Shown: piece after piece, positions 17,810 to 25,623 of the stretch
Position numbering within the stretch: the first letter of the stretch is position 1
How the letters are laid out: each line of letters opens with the position of its first letter
Assembly (NCBI GenBank): GCA_016218215.1
Contig: JACREM010000042.1
Coordinates: forward strand, 1 to 34,185
Length of the DNA stretch: 34,185 nucleotides
Reading direction: 5' to 3'
DNA from: Candidatus Gottesmanbacteria bacterium
Lineage (GTDB): Bacteria; Patescibacteriota; Microgenomatia; UBA10105; UBA927
The notes under the pieces: generated by a model
Seen by the model: the letters and a program-made list of their open reading frames with translations, nothing else
The model's database searches: none
What the model was told of the DNA's origin: nothing
Program-made: the position numbers and the translations under genes

Positions 17810-18955
17810 TTACGATCTCCTCATAATGCGCCGTGCAAACAACGCCCCCGCAACGGCAAATGAGCAGAAAACTGGGAGTACTGTTACCAGCGATTTCCAT
17901 AGATTGGCCGGAGAATCCCAGTTGCCAAGATAGAGATATGGCGCATACCGTAAAAGTAGGGCCAGGGAGGAACCATAGAGAATGACAAAAACTTCAGTAG
18001 ATTGCGAGAGAAGAGACATAAAAGGAACCAGCCAAAGAAAATACCACGGTAATACCTCTCTTTGCAAAAGAACCAGTGCAAACCCTAAAAGCATACAGCT
18101 CAAGATGACTTTTCTATTCCACTTCAAAAAATATGCAGGGATCAAAAAAATAGTCATAAACTTAAGACCTATCGAGCTCACAAAAAGAAAAAACGATACC
18201 CATCGCTTCTTCTCAATAAAAAATACATACGCCCAGAGTACGAGTGCCATCATGATTATATCGTTATGAGGACTGATGAGCGACTCAATGACAACCAGCG
18301 GATTGAACGCAAAAGCGACTAAGATTAATTCCGAATTTTTTAATTTCTCCTTCTTTGATGCAGCATACAGTGCAACGCAAGAAAGCACATACGACAGAGA
18401 AAATAACCCTTTTAAAAGAAATACAAACGGGAGGAATGCTCCAAAACTCAGTAAATACACTGGAAGAGTGAGTACTATCCATAAAGGAGTATATGCGCTT
18501 GGAAGATGAGTCCATCGCATAAATAAAATCCAGGGATCAAATCCTGTAAAGTCCAAAGGGATAACCGCATATGGATTTTTATGATACAAAGCAACCGTTT
18601 TTGCAGTAAACATATAGTTAAAAAAATCATATGAAAAGGCTGGGTAGCTTATGAGAGAAATACACACAATGACGAATATCACAGTCCAAATAATGTGAAG
18701 AGGCAATTTTTTCTTATGTGAAAAATATACCATGAGCGCATACAAAGAAAACCAAAAAATCAGGAGGACTATATATAAAAACGTGGACAATGGTCTATCG
18801 AAATATCCAATACTCTGAAACCAACGCTGGCTGCTTTGAATAATTCCTAACTTTGAAACGGCAAGGCCAAGATCAATCTGAGTAAACGAATAGAGTAGAA
18901 GACCAAGAGATGCGAAGCTGTACGCTATGACAATAAACCGTTCCCGCAGTAACAT
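17810..18955 (-). CDS. GT-C membrane protein, GT87/DUF2029-like (mannosyltransferase-type)
   Basis: A 381-residue polytopic protein of about ten helices. After the third helix it has SYPAFSYDFFNYMFTAKTV (103-121, with D110), then YHKNPY (124-129) and HLPSAYTPLWIVL. A D-F-Y...NPY pattern followed by YxPxW is typical of polyprenyl-phosphomannose-dependent mannosyltransferases and the GT87 group. A DDDL-type DPM synthase is not obvious here, so the donor could come from one of the DPG-like GT2 enzymes. The C-terminus ends in a helix and the basic tail ARRIMRRS. A good Shine-Dalgarno (AAAGGTGAG) lies 8 bases before the start, inside the end of the upstream GT2 gene, so the pair is probably co-translated. 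Exact family is uncertain. Confidence 0.65.
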   Translation of the reverse strand: MLLRERFIVIAYSFASLGLLLYSFTQIDLGLAVSKLGIIQSSQRWFQSIGYFDRPLSTFLYIVLLIFWFSLYALMVYFSHKKKLPLHIIWTVIFVIVCISLISYPAFSYDFFNYMFTAKTVALYHKNPYAVIPLDFTGFDPWILFMRWTHLPSAYTPLWIVLTLPVYLLSFGAFLPFVFLLKGLFSLSYVLSCVALYAASKKEKLKNSELILVAFAFNPLVVIESLISPHNDIIMMALVLWAYVFFIEKKRWVSFFLFVSSIGLKFMTIFLIPAYFLKWNRKVILSCMLLGFALVLLQREVLPWYFLWLVPFMSLLSQSTEVFVILYGSSLALLLRYAPYLYLGNWDSPANLWKSLVTVLPVFCSFAVAGALFARRIMRRS

Positions 18956-18960
18956 ATACC

Positions 18961-19722
18961 TTACTCACCTTTCTTTTCATATTCACCTAATAAAGCATTC
19001 AAGCGAATGAAAAGGATATCCGAAAGACCCTGTAATGAATCCCAAAGCGGATTTACTCTTCTGGTCTCTACATAGTGCCACTCTACCGGAACCTCCCGAA
19101 TAACATACCCTCTTCGTTTTCCTATAAAAAGAACCTCTATGTCAAACCCTGCCGTAACCATGGATCCGGATACTATCCGGGGTTTAGCATAAAGCTTCAA
19201 ACGGTTCATAATATCCAGTGCAACTGGACGACGAAACGCTTTAAATCCGCATTGGGTATCCGTAATTCCCGAAAGCCCAAGCACGATTGAGCGTAAAATC
19301 ATAAATCCCCGCGCCATAATAAGCCGAAGCAATGGAGCACCTTCACGTTTTGTATTCCTAGAACCTATGACTACATCATACCCTTTTTCAAACCACGGAA
19401 GTAATTTTTCACTTTCTCCAAGTGGAGTTGCCTGATCCAGATCTGTAAAAAGCACAATCTCTCCTTTTGCCATTTTTATGCCCGAAATGACCGTAGATGC
19501 CTTCCCCTGATGAGCACAATGAAATGCAGTAAAACCTTTGTTGTTTTTTGAAAATTCTTCTATCAGCGTCTTTGTGCTATCCGTAGATCCATCGTCTACG
19601 ATGAGCACTTCCCAGGTATACGATCTGTGTTTTAGGTACTTTGAAACTTTTTCAAGTACACCAAGACGAATGTTTGTTTCTTCGTTATACGCCGGAATAA
19701 TAAAAGATACGTATGGGTTCAT
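18961..19722 (-). CDS. Polyprenyl-phosphate sugar synthase, ALG5/DPG-like GT2
   Basis: A 253-residue GT2 enzyme: YVSFIIPAYNEETNI, VDDGSTDST (42-50), QGKASTVISGI, the metal-site FTDLDQATP (92-100), VVIGSRN, TDTQCGFKAFRR and a conserved VPVEWHYVETRRV near the end. These are the marks of dolichyl-phosphate glucose synthase-like enzymes, which use a nucleotide sugar to glycosylate polyprenyl phosphate on the cytoplasmic side. It is related to the protein at 12337-13074 (D-x-D plus QCGFK in the same positions). Its neighbours on both sides are GT-C enzymes, which fits a donor-supply role. The DQ after the metal site, rather than DLST, differs from the paralogue and may reflect a different sugar. 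The start is 9 bases after the preceding stop, with a weak AAAGAG Shine-Dalgarno. Confidence 0.87.
   Translation of the reverse strand: MNPYVSFIIPAYNEETNIRLGVLEKVSKYLKHRSYTWEVLIVDDGSTDSTKTLIEEFSKNNKGFTAFHCAHQGKASTVISGIKMAKGEIVLFTDLDQATPLGESEKLLPWFEKGYDVVIGSRNTKREGAPLLRLIMARGFMILRSIVLGLSGITDTQCGFKAFRRPVALDIMNRLKLYAKPRIVSGSMVTAGFDIEVLFIGKRRGYVIREVPVEWHYVETRRVNPLWDSLQGLSDILFIRLNALLGEYEKKGE
18964..18972 (-). promoter_or_regulatory. ribosome binding site for the GT87-like gene
   Basis: AAAGGTGAG on the - strand, 8 bases before the ATG at 18955. It is formed by the last codons before the stop of the upstream GT2 gene and matches the usual anti-Shine-Dalgarno complement at GGTGA. It supports the chosen start. 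Confidence 0.6.
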
Positions 19723-19731
19723 ATTTTCTCT

Positions 19732-21303
19732 TTACTGCGACATGCTATGCACCAGCTTATGTATTGTAACAAATGGAACCGTCTTGGTTTCTACAATTTC
19801 TGCTCTCCCGAATCCAGCAATTTCCCAAAGAGGGTGACCTAACGGTTTACAATCAATGATCTCGCAAAGAACTATAAGTCTATCAGTAACCGTTATTCTC
19901 TCAGGATCTATAACAGTATTTTCAATTGTCACTGGTGGATTACCCCAAACCTCAAAGAAAAACCTGTATGCGTGATCAGAGTTCTGACCGGTAATAAGAG
20001 CAAAATTAAACGGTTTTCCTTCAGTCATCTGGTACGCCTCCCAAGAAATCCTGCGGACCTGTTCCAGTTGTCGGTTGGGAGGATACCAAAACGGCATTCC
20101 AAGCCAGTTTATGTATACGAGAAAAACCAAGGATACAAAAGATACCAGCCAAACATATCGAAATCGCGCTATCCAAGACAAAAACACCGAAACTATGAGA
20201 AATGGTGCGGGAAAGAAAATACCAAAATAATATTCGTATATAGATCGTCTATAAAAACCAAAACACATAAGCGGCACCAAGAGCCAAAGAAATAATAAAA
20301 GTGCACCGTTTTTATTCCAATGCATTGGAATAAATTTCCTGAATATCACCTGAGAACGGACAGTCAAAAACAAAAAGACGGTTGATAAAAATGCAGCAAT
20401 AAAAGTCAAAATGACCCAAAGATGTATTTGAATTTTTGAAAAATTATCATAAATATCTCTTTGCGGCAGTCTCAAAACCAAACGTCCGAACAATCGAAAG
20501 AAAACATCGTAGAGAATTGACGCATATTGAGCTAGAGCAAACCCTGTGTCTTTTCCTTCTAAAATAAAATTGATAATCGATCGGATATTCGCAAATCCGT
20601 GTCTTAATTCAAACAAAAGGAATGGTGACGCTCCGATAATAAACCCAATAACAAGAGATACAAATATTTTAATAAATGCACGCCTCCGAAACAAAAATAC
20701 CCACAACAAGACCAAAGGGAACAGAAATGTGAATAGATAATGCAATTGAATACCAATACCAAGACATATTCCTGCAAAGCACACATATCTATTTTTTTGT
20801 TCCTGAGAATATTTAAATAATATATAGACAAGAAGTGTCGCAAAAAACGGCACTACATTTGGATTCCACGATGATCTTGAATACGCAATCACTATCGGAG
20901 AAAGTGAATATAATAACGACGCGATGATTCCGGTTCTATAGTCAAAAAAATCTTTCCCTATTCTATAAACCAGATACACCGTTAGTATGCCAAAAAGTGC
21001 AACCATAACGGCAGGTCCGGTTGGATCCAAATTCCATAACCAGAGAAAAGGAAGCATAAAATAGTAATATATGGGTCCCAAAAAAAATCCTCCAACAGAT
21101 GCAGTGGGACCAAGAAGAGTAAATTTATGGTCAACGATCATTCTCTTTACGATCAATACATCTCTCCCTTCATCTCCAAGAAATGTCATATACTCTGAAA
21201 TTTTATACAGCCGTAGATATGCACTGAGGAGGAGCACGGCCACAAGAAGTATGCTTTGAAAAAAGATCGAATGACGCTTTACAAATGAAATAAAATTCTG
21301 CAT
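19732..21303 (-). CDS. GT-C membrane glycosyltransferase, PMT/GT39-like
   Basis: A 523-residue polytopic protein from the ATG at 21303. The first helix leads into LRLYKISEYMTFLGDEGRD (30-48) with D44-E45 and D48, the acid motif of the PMT_2 group. VGGFFLGPIYYYFMLPFLWL follows, a segment often seen in the archaeal/CPR members. About ten helices follow, then a C-terminal outside region of about 110 residues. The paralogue at 305-1783 shares the layout. An ATG at 21363 would add 20 residues and overlap the previous gene by 46 bases; starting at 21303 leaves a 14-base gap and a normal short cytoplasmic N-terminus, so it is preferred. Probable substrate: a polyprenyl-phosphate sugar made by a neighbouring GT2 enzyme. 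Confidence 0.8.
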   Translation of the reverse strand: MQNFISFVKRHSIFFQSILLVAVLLLSAYLRLYKISEYMTFLGDEGRDVLIVKRMIVDHKFTLLGPTASVGGFFLGPIYYYFMLPFLWLWNLDPTGPAVMVALFGILTVYLVYRIGKDFFDYRTGIIASLLYSLSPIVIAYSRSSWNPNVVPFFATLLVYILFKYSQEQKNRYVCFAGICLGIGIQLHYLFTFLFPLVLLWVFLFRRRAFIKIFVSLVIGFIIGASPFLLFELRHGFANIRSIINFILEGKDTGFALAQYASILYDVFFRLFGRLVLRLPQRDIYDNFSKIQIHLWVILTFIAAFLSTVFLFLTVRSQVIFRKFIPMHWNKNGALLLFLWLLVPLMCFGFYRRSIYEYYFGIFFPAPFLIVSVFLSWIARFRYVWLVSFVSLVFLVYINWLGMPFWYPPNRQLEQVRRISWEAYQMTEGKPFNFALITGQNSDHAYRFFFEVWGNPPVTIENTVIDPERITVTDRLIVLCEIIDCKPLGHPLWEIAGFGRAEIVETKTVPFVTIHKLVHSMSQ

Positions 21304-21317
21304 ACGTTGAATAATTT

Positions 21318-22439
21318 TTAATGTTTTTTCCAAATGACAAGCGAGTAGAAAACGTAATTCCAAACAAGAAGAAGCGCGGTACCAATAAGAAAATAAAGGA
21401 AGTATCCTTCTTTACCAAAAAACGCAATTCCAAAATAAATAGTACCTGTCTGTATCAGAATCACTCCGAATGCTGAAGTAAAATAAAACTGAATAAGTTT
21501 TAATACATACTCTACAGGTGATTTAACTTTTCTCTCTTTAAAGGTCCAGATATTGTTCAAGTTAAAATTTGAAAATATGGCAAGGGTCGCCCCTATAAGA
21601 TTCGCCAAAATCGGAGAGACACCAACTGATTCATGAAATACTTTGAGCACCACCGCGTTCACAACAAACCCAAAGCCTCCAACTACCAAAAATTTCAAAA
21701 AAGAGCTAGTCATAAATGCTTTACTTCTCTCTGATCCAACGTAATACAGCACATTTCGTATATACTCTGAAGGAGCGATTTTTGACTTCCCGTATCTACG
21801 ATCTGTAAATTGGATCGGTACTTCAGAAACGTTTGCGTGCAATTTTAATATTTTATGAAGAAATGCTATCTGAAACACATACCCGCTATACGAAGATAAC
21901 TCGTCTTGTATTTTTTCGAAAAATGATTTTTTGTACGCCCTGTATCCCCCTGTCCAATCGTGAACATGCGAATACCCAAGACCAAACCGTACAATAGAAT
22001 TTCCAACGATACTGAAAATCTTCCTATGGGTTCCCCAGTTTTCTGGAATTGACCCCCCCGGGATATACCGGCTCCCAACTGCCATATCCGCACCCGAGTC
22101 AATCGCTTCTATAAATTGAGGAAAGCTCCTCGGATCATGAGAAAGATCAGCATCCATCTGAGCGAGTATGTCAGCGTGAAGTTTTGTAGCGGCATAAACA
22201 AGGCCGCGAAGAAGCGCTTTTCCTAAACCCTCTTTTTTTCCTGAAAGAAGAAAGACATCTTTATGTTTTTTTTGGTATGCAGCGATTGTAGCACCCGTTC
22301 CGTCAGGAGAATTATCATCTACGATGACATAAGAAAATGTATGTTGTTGTACCTTTGATACTGCTCTTTTTAAAGTATCAAGAAGAACAAGTATATTTTC
22401 CCGCTCATTATACGTCGGTATTATAACTGATATCCTCAT
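21318..22439 (-). CDS. Polyprenyl-phosphate mannose/glucose synthase fused to a GtrA flippase domain
   Basis: A 373-residue two-domain protein. Residues 1-235 are a GT2 domain of the DPM1 type: ISVIIPTYNERENI, VDDNSPDGTG (40-49), KKEGLGKALLRGL, the metal-site MDADLSHDP (95-103), VGSRYIPGG and DWTGGYRAYKK. Residues 245-373 are a GtrA domain of four helices (SFLKFLVVGGFGFVVNAVV, then SNFNLNNIWTF), thought to move polyprenyl-phosphate sugars across the membrane. The fusion would make and flip the donor for the GT-C enzymes, as CsbB plus GtcA do for YfhO in Firmicutes. The ATG at 22439 is chosen because the upstream alternative at 22469 adds ten residues unlike the family and overlaps the previous gene. 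Confidence 0.9.
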   Translation of the reverse strand: MRISVIIPTYNERENILVLLDTLKRAVSKVQQHTFSYVIVDDNSPDGTGATIAAYQKKHKDVFLLSGKKEGLGKALLRGLVYAATKLHADILAQMDADLSHDPRSFPQFIEAIDSGADMAVGSRYIPGGSIPENWGTHRKIFSIVGNSIVRFGLGYSHVHDWTGGYRAYKKSFFEKIQDELSSYSGYVFQIAFLHKILKLHANVSEVPIQFTDRRYGKSKIAPSEYIRNVLYYVGSERSKAFMTSSFLKFLVVGGFGFVVNAVVLKVFHESVGVSPILANLIGATLAIFSNFNLNNIWTFKERKVKSPVEYVLKLIQFYFTSAFGVILIQTGTIYFGIAFFGKEGYFLYFLIGTALLLVWNYVFYSLVIWKKH

Positions 22440-22450
22440 ACAGTGGAGAC

Positions 22451-23413
22451 CTACACTCTCGCGCGCCAATAGTTGAGAAGATCCTCCATTGTTTTTTTGA
22501 ATGGAATTTCATCTTTCCAACCTGTTTGTGCAACAAACTTTGAATTATCTCCTATGAGAATTGGCACATCAGACGGCCGCATGCGTGACTGATCCTGTTT
22601 TGTACTAACTTTTACCTTTGAAAAAGATAACAATAGCTCAAGCATTTTGCCGATTTCTATCGCATTTCCGGTACAAATGTTATACACATCTCCAGCTTCA
22701 CACTTCTCAACCGCAAGAAGATATGCCCGAACCATATCTCGAACATCTGTATAATCTCGTTTTGCTTCAAGATTTCCCACATGAATAATCGGCTCCTGTT
22801 TGCCTTTTTCAATGAGTGCGATCTGTTTGGCAAAATTTGATTCTGCAAACGTGTCTCCTCTTCTTGGACCAGTATGATTAAATCCGCGGGTTCTGACTAT
22901 TTTCATGTTATACGAAGAAAAATATTGATACCCGAGATAATCCATAGCAACCTTTGAAACAGCATACGGGCTCTGGGGCCGCAGGGGATTTGTTTCCTTT
23001 ATCGGTACCTCATCCGGATAAACAAGTCCATACTCCTCAGAAGAGCATGCTATCTGAACGACAGGATCGATACTGGCCTGCCGAATCGCCTCGAATAAGT
23101 TAGCAGATCCTGAAACATTTACTTCAAGTGTCACTGATGGTGATATCCAAGATGTAGGCACGAATGATTGCGCAGCAAGATGGAAGACAAAATCGGGCTT
23201 AATTCGCGAAATAATTGTATACAGACTGTGTGAATCCATGAGATCTGCATCCTCAAGGATAAGTTTATTTTTAATTTCTTCTATATGATCCATTTTTGTC
23301 CTTGATCGACAAAACCCATATACCTCAAACCCTTTTGAAAGTAATAGCTCAGCCAAATGGCTCCCGACAAATCCGGCTATTCCTGTAATCAATGCTTTCT
23401 TTTTTCCTGCCAT
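22451..23413 (-). CDS. gmd: GDP-mannose 4,6-dehydratase-like epimerase/dehydratase
   Basis: A 320-residue short-chain dehydrogenase of the extended type. It has the NAD(P)-binding ITGIAGFVGSH (G-x-x-G-x-x-G, near residues 10-18), HLAAQSFVPTSW, the SSEEYG catalytic region, and Y150-x3-K154 (SPYAVSK). RTRGFNHTGPRRGDTFAES follows, a signature of the GDP-mannose dehydratase/RMD group. These enzymes act in the cytoplasm to make GDP-6-deoxy sugars. Whether it is the dehydratase, the reductase (RMD) or a UDP/CDP-sugar relative cannot be settled; the length, shorter than E. coli Gmd (373), would fit either. The start at 23413 is fixed by a strong AGGAGG; the Met six codons earlier (23431) is rejected. 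It lies between ugd and the GT2-GtrA gene in the sugar-nucleotide block. Confidence 0.75.
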   Translation of the reverse strand: MAGKKKALITGIAGFVGSHLAELLLSKGFEVYGFCRSRTKMDHIEEIKNKLILEDADLMDSHSLYTIISRIKPDFVFHLAAQSFVPTSWISPSVTLEVNVSGSANLFEAIRQASIDPVVQIACSSEEYGLVYPDEVPIKETNPLRPQSPYAVSKVAMDYLGYQYFSSYNMKIVRTRGFNHTGPRRGDTFAESNFAKQIALIEKGKQEPIIHVGNLEAKRDYTDVRDMVRAYLLAVEKCEAGDVYNICTGNAIEIGKMLELLLSFSKVKVSTKQDQSRMRPSDVPILIGDNSKFVAQTGWKDEIPFKKTMEDLLNYWRARV

Positions 23414-23416
23414 ATT

Positions 23417-23422
23417 CCTCCT
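23417..23422 (-). promoter_or_regulatory. Strong Shine-Dalgarno deciding the gmd-like start
   Basis: AGGAGG on the - strand, 3 bases before the ATG at 23413 (context AAGAAGGAGGAATATG). The best ribosome site in the window, and one of the few canonical ones. It rules out the earlier in-frame Met at 23431. Confidence 0.8.
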
Positions 23423-23452
23423 TCTTAACACGTATAATAAAAAATACCGCTC

Positions 23453-24751
23453 TTACATCCTTCCAACTCCATAGTAGGCAAAGCCTAATTTCTTTGCGTC
23501 CGAAGGGTCATAAATATTTCTTCCGTCAAAAAGAACCATTTCTTTCATGCCCTTTGCCAATTTTACCAGATCAAGCTGTCTAAATTCATTCCATTCTGTA
23601 ACAACGCACACTGCATCAGCACCAACGGCTGCGGTGTATGCGTCGGAAGCAAAAGAGACTGTATCCGAAAGAAGCAGCTTCGCATTTTCCATCGCTATTG
23701 GATCAAAAACTGTTATCTTTGCGCCTAATGATAGTAACTTTGAGATGACGAGAAGTGACGGTGCTTCACGCATGTCATCTGTATTTGGTTTAAAGGCTAA
23801 GCCTAATACCGTAATCGTTTTTCCTGAAATGTCTCCATGGAAGTGACTCACAATCTTATTCACAAAGTGCTCACAGACTTCTTTATTTATTCCGTCTACA
23901 TCCTTTAAAAGCTTAAAGTCATATCCTTTTTCATCAGCAAAAGCGATGAGGGCTTTTACATCTTTCGGAAAGCAGCTGCCTCCATATCCTACGCCCGCAT
24001 AAAGAAAGCTCCTCCCAAGTCGTCTATCAAGCCCAACGCCCTCCAATACTTTCTTAGCATCGGCTCCAACTTTTTCTGAAAGCATCGCAATGGCATTTGC
24101 AAATGAAATTTTCGTTGAAAGCAAAGAGTTGGAAGCGTATTTGATAAGTTCTGCAGTTTCAATGTTGCAAAGCACTGCTTTGCCATCGATAGTTTTATGA
24201 AGCTCAAGGAGAAGTTCTTGCGCTCTTTCTGAAGTCGTACCAATGATAATTCTGTCAGGATGCATAGTGTCTGAAATTGCAGAGCCTTCACGAAGAAATT
24301 CAGGGCATGAAGCAATCGCAAAAGAAGCCCCTGCTGGCTTATTTTTTTCCAAAATTTCAGAAACTTTTTTATTTGTACCAGGAGGAACGGTACTTTTTGT
24401 CACGACCACCTTGTACCCCACAAGTTCTTTGGCTACCGATTCTGCCGCACTAAATACACTCGAAAGATCAGCTGAACCACTCGCCTTTGGAGGAGTTCCT
24501 ACGGCGATAAAAATAATATCTGAAGGCACTACGGCTTCATGATAGTCTAATGTAAAAATGAGCCTCCCGGCATCAACATTTCTTTTTACAAGCTCCGATA
24601 GACCCGGTTCATAAAATGTTGCGATACCTTTTTTGAGTTTATCAATTTTTTCCTTCGTCCGTCCGACAACCCAAACAGTATTCCCAAGATCTGCAAAAAC
24701 CGCAGCTGTGACCAAGCCTACGTATCCATGTCCAATAAATGCAATTTTCAT
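23453..24751 (-). CDS. ugd: UDP-glucose 6-dehydrogenase
   Basis: A 432-residue cytoplasmic enzyme of the UDP-glucose/GDP-mannose dehydrogenase family. It has the N-terminal Rossmann GHGYVG (7-12), FIAVGTPPKASG (81-92), STVPPGT (120-126), SCPEFLREG (148-156) and a central helical dimer domain. The catalytic cysteine lies in GVGYGGSCFPKDV (C260), and a C-terminal domain carries LGLAFKPNTDDMREAPS. All catalytic motifs are intact and the length is normal. It oxidises UDP-glucose to UDP-glucuronate with two NAD+, supplying an acidic sugar for surface glycan. The GDP-mannose and UDP-N-acetyl versions share the motifs, so the substrate is the family's most common one, not proven. It follows rmlD by 2 bases and is 39 bases before the gmd-like gene. 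Confidence 0.9.
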   Translation of the reverse strand: MKIAFIGHGYVGLVTAAVFADLGNTVWVVGRTKEKIDKLKKGIATFYEPGLSELVKRNVDAGRLIFTLDYHEAVVPSDIIFIAVGTPPKASGSADLSSVFSAAESVAKELVGYKVVVTKSTVPPGTNKKVSEILEKNKPAGASFAIASCPEFLREGSAISDTMHPDRIIIGTTSERAQELLLELHKTIDGKAVLCNIETAELIKYASNSLLSTKISFANAIAMLSEKVGADAKKVLEGVGLDRRLGRSFLYAGVGYGGSCFPKDVKALIAFADEKGYDFKLLKDVDGINKEVCEHFVNKIVSHFHGDISGKTITVLGLAFKPNTDDMREAPSLLVISKLLSLGAKITVFDPIAMENAKLLLSDTVSFASDAYTAAVGADAVCVVTEWNEFRQLDLVKLAKGMKEMVLFDGRNIYDPSDAKKLGFAYYGVGRM

Positions 24752-24753
24752 AT

Positions 24754-25623
24754 CTATTGTTTTTCTTTTGAAAAAATAGTTTCAAGTCCATTTGCAAAGG
24801 ATGTCATCCTCGCACCAAGTTTTTTTATTTTATCATTACTAAGCACCGCATGAAAAGGTCTTGATGCGCGACCTTCAAAGAACTCTTCAAAACGAGCCTC
24901 TTGAACTAAATCGTTTGATACATGCAGGGTGCGTGCAATCTCTTTGGCTGCTTGATACGGAGAAAATGCCTCATCACCTACTACCTGGTACGTCCCGCAT
25001 GCATTCTTATGAAGCAGAAGTTGTATTGCAGCCGCAATGTCTGGGATGAATGTCGGAACAAAAAGTTGATCCGATGGCGCTTTTATAGTCATCCCAAGCT
25101 TCAAATCGTGAGTGATCTTATGAACAAAATCTTTTTTACCGCTCTCTTTCGGACCATAAGGGTTTGCGATCCGAACAACTAAACCATAATTACCAAGACG
25201 CGATACCCGCTTCTCTCCTTCATATTTTGTTTTTGCATACCAACCTACCGGATCCGGAACATCATCTTCTGTGTACCGTTCTTTAGTTCCAGAAAATACA
25301 TAATCAGTTGATATATAAAGCATATGTTTTCCTGTTTTGTTGCAAAGAGATGCTATCGAATCTGTTGCTTCGACATTGACAAGCCAAACAGAACTTTTTT
25401 CTTTTTGATCCTTTTCTTTTTCTGCTTGATCCACATCTGTTCGTGCTGCAAAATGAAAAACCCACGGTGCGTCTGAAGAAAAGATTGCTTTTTCTAGTGC
25501 AGTCTTATCTGTAATATCCACACCTGTTTCGAGACTTAAATTGGTAAAAGAAAAATTATCTTTCAGAGTATCAACAACTGACGTACCAAGTAGTCCTGAT
25601 AAACCGGTTCCGAGTATGTTCAT
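24754..25623 (-). CDS. rmlD: dTDP-4-dehydrorhamnose reductase
   Basis: A 289-residue short-chain reductase: GTGLSGLLG (5-13), VFHFAARTDVDQAE (55-68), YISTDYVFSG (103-112), Y129-x3-K133 in WYAKTKYEGE, then RIANPYGP and VPTFIPDIA. These match RmlD, which makes the last step to dTDP-L-rhamnose with NAD(P)H in the cytoplasm. The length is the family norm. Start and rmlB stop share ATGA, so the two are coupled. No rmlC lies next to it, so its natural substrate would have to come from a 3,5-epimerase elsewhere; alternatively it could reduce the unepimerised 4-keto sugar. RmlD is best supported, though some relatives of this family make other deoxy sugars. Confidence 0.85.
   Translation of the reverse strand: MNILGTGLSGLLGTSVVDTLKDNFSFTNLSLETGVDITDKTALEKAIFSSDAPWVFHFAARTDVDQAEKEKDQKEKSSVWLVNVEATDSIASLCNKTGKHMLYISTDYVFSGTKERYTEDDVPDPVGWYAKTKYEGEKRVSRLGNYGLVVRIANPYGPKESGKKDFVHKITHDLKLGMTIKAPSDQLFVPTFIPDIAAAIQLLLHKNACGTYQVVGDEAFSPYQAAKEIARTLHVSNDLVQEARFEEFFEGRASRPFHAVLSNDKIKKLGARMTSFANGLETIFSKEKQ

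Noticed and set aside
17772-17900. 43-residue N-terminal extension of the PMT-like protein
   Set aside because: Overlaps the previous gene by 91 bases; the extra residues are unlike the family and a promoter-like TATAAT sits in front of the later ATG.
21304-21363. 20-residue extension of the GT39-like protein
   Set aside because: Would overlap the GT2-GtrA gene by 46 bases; starting at 21303 gives the usual short N-terminus before helix 1.
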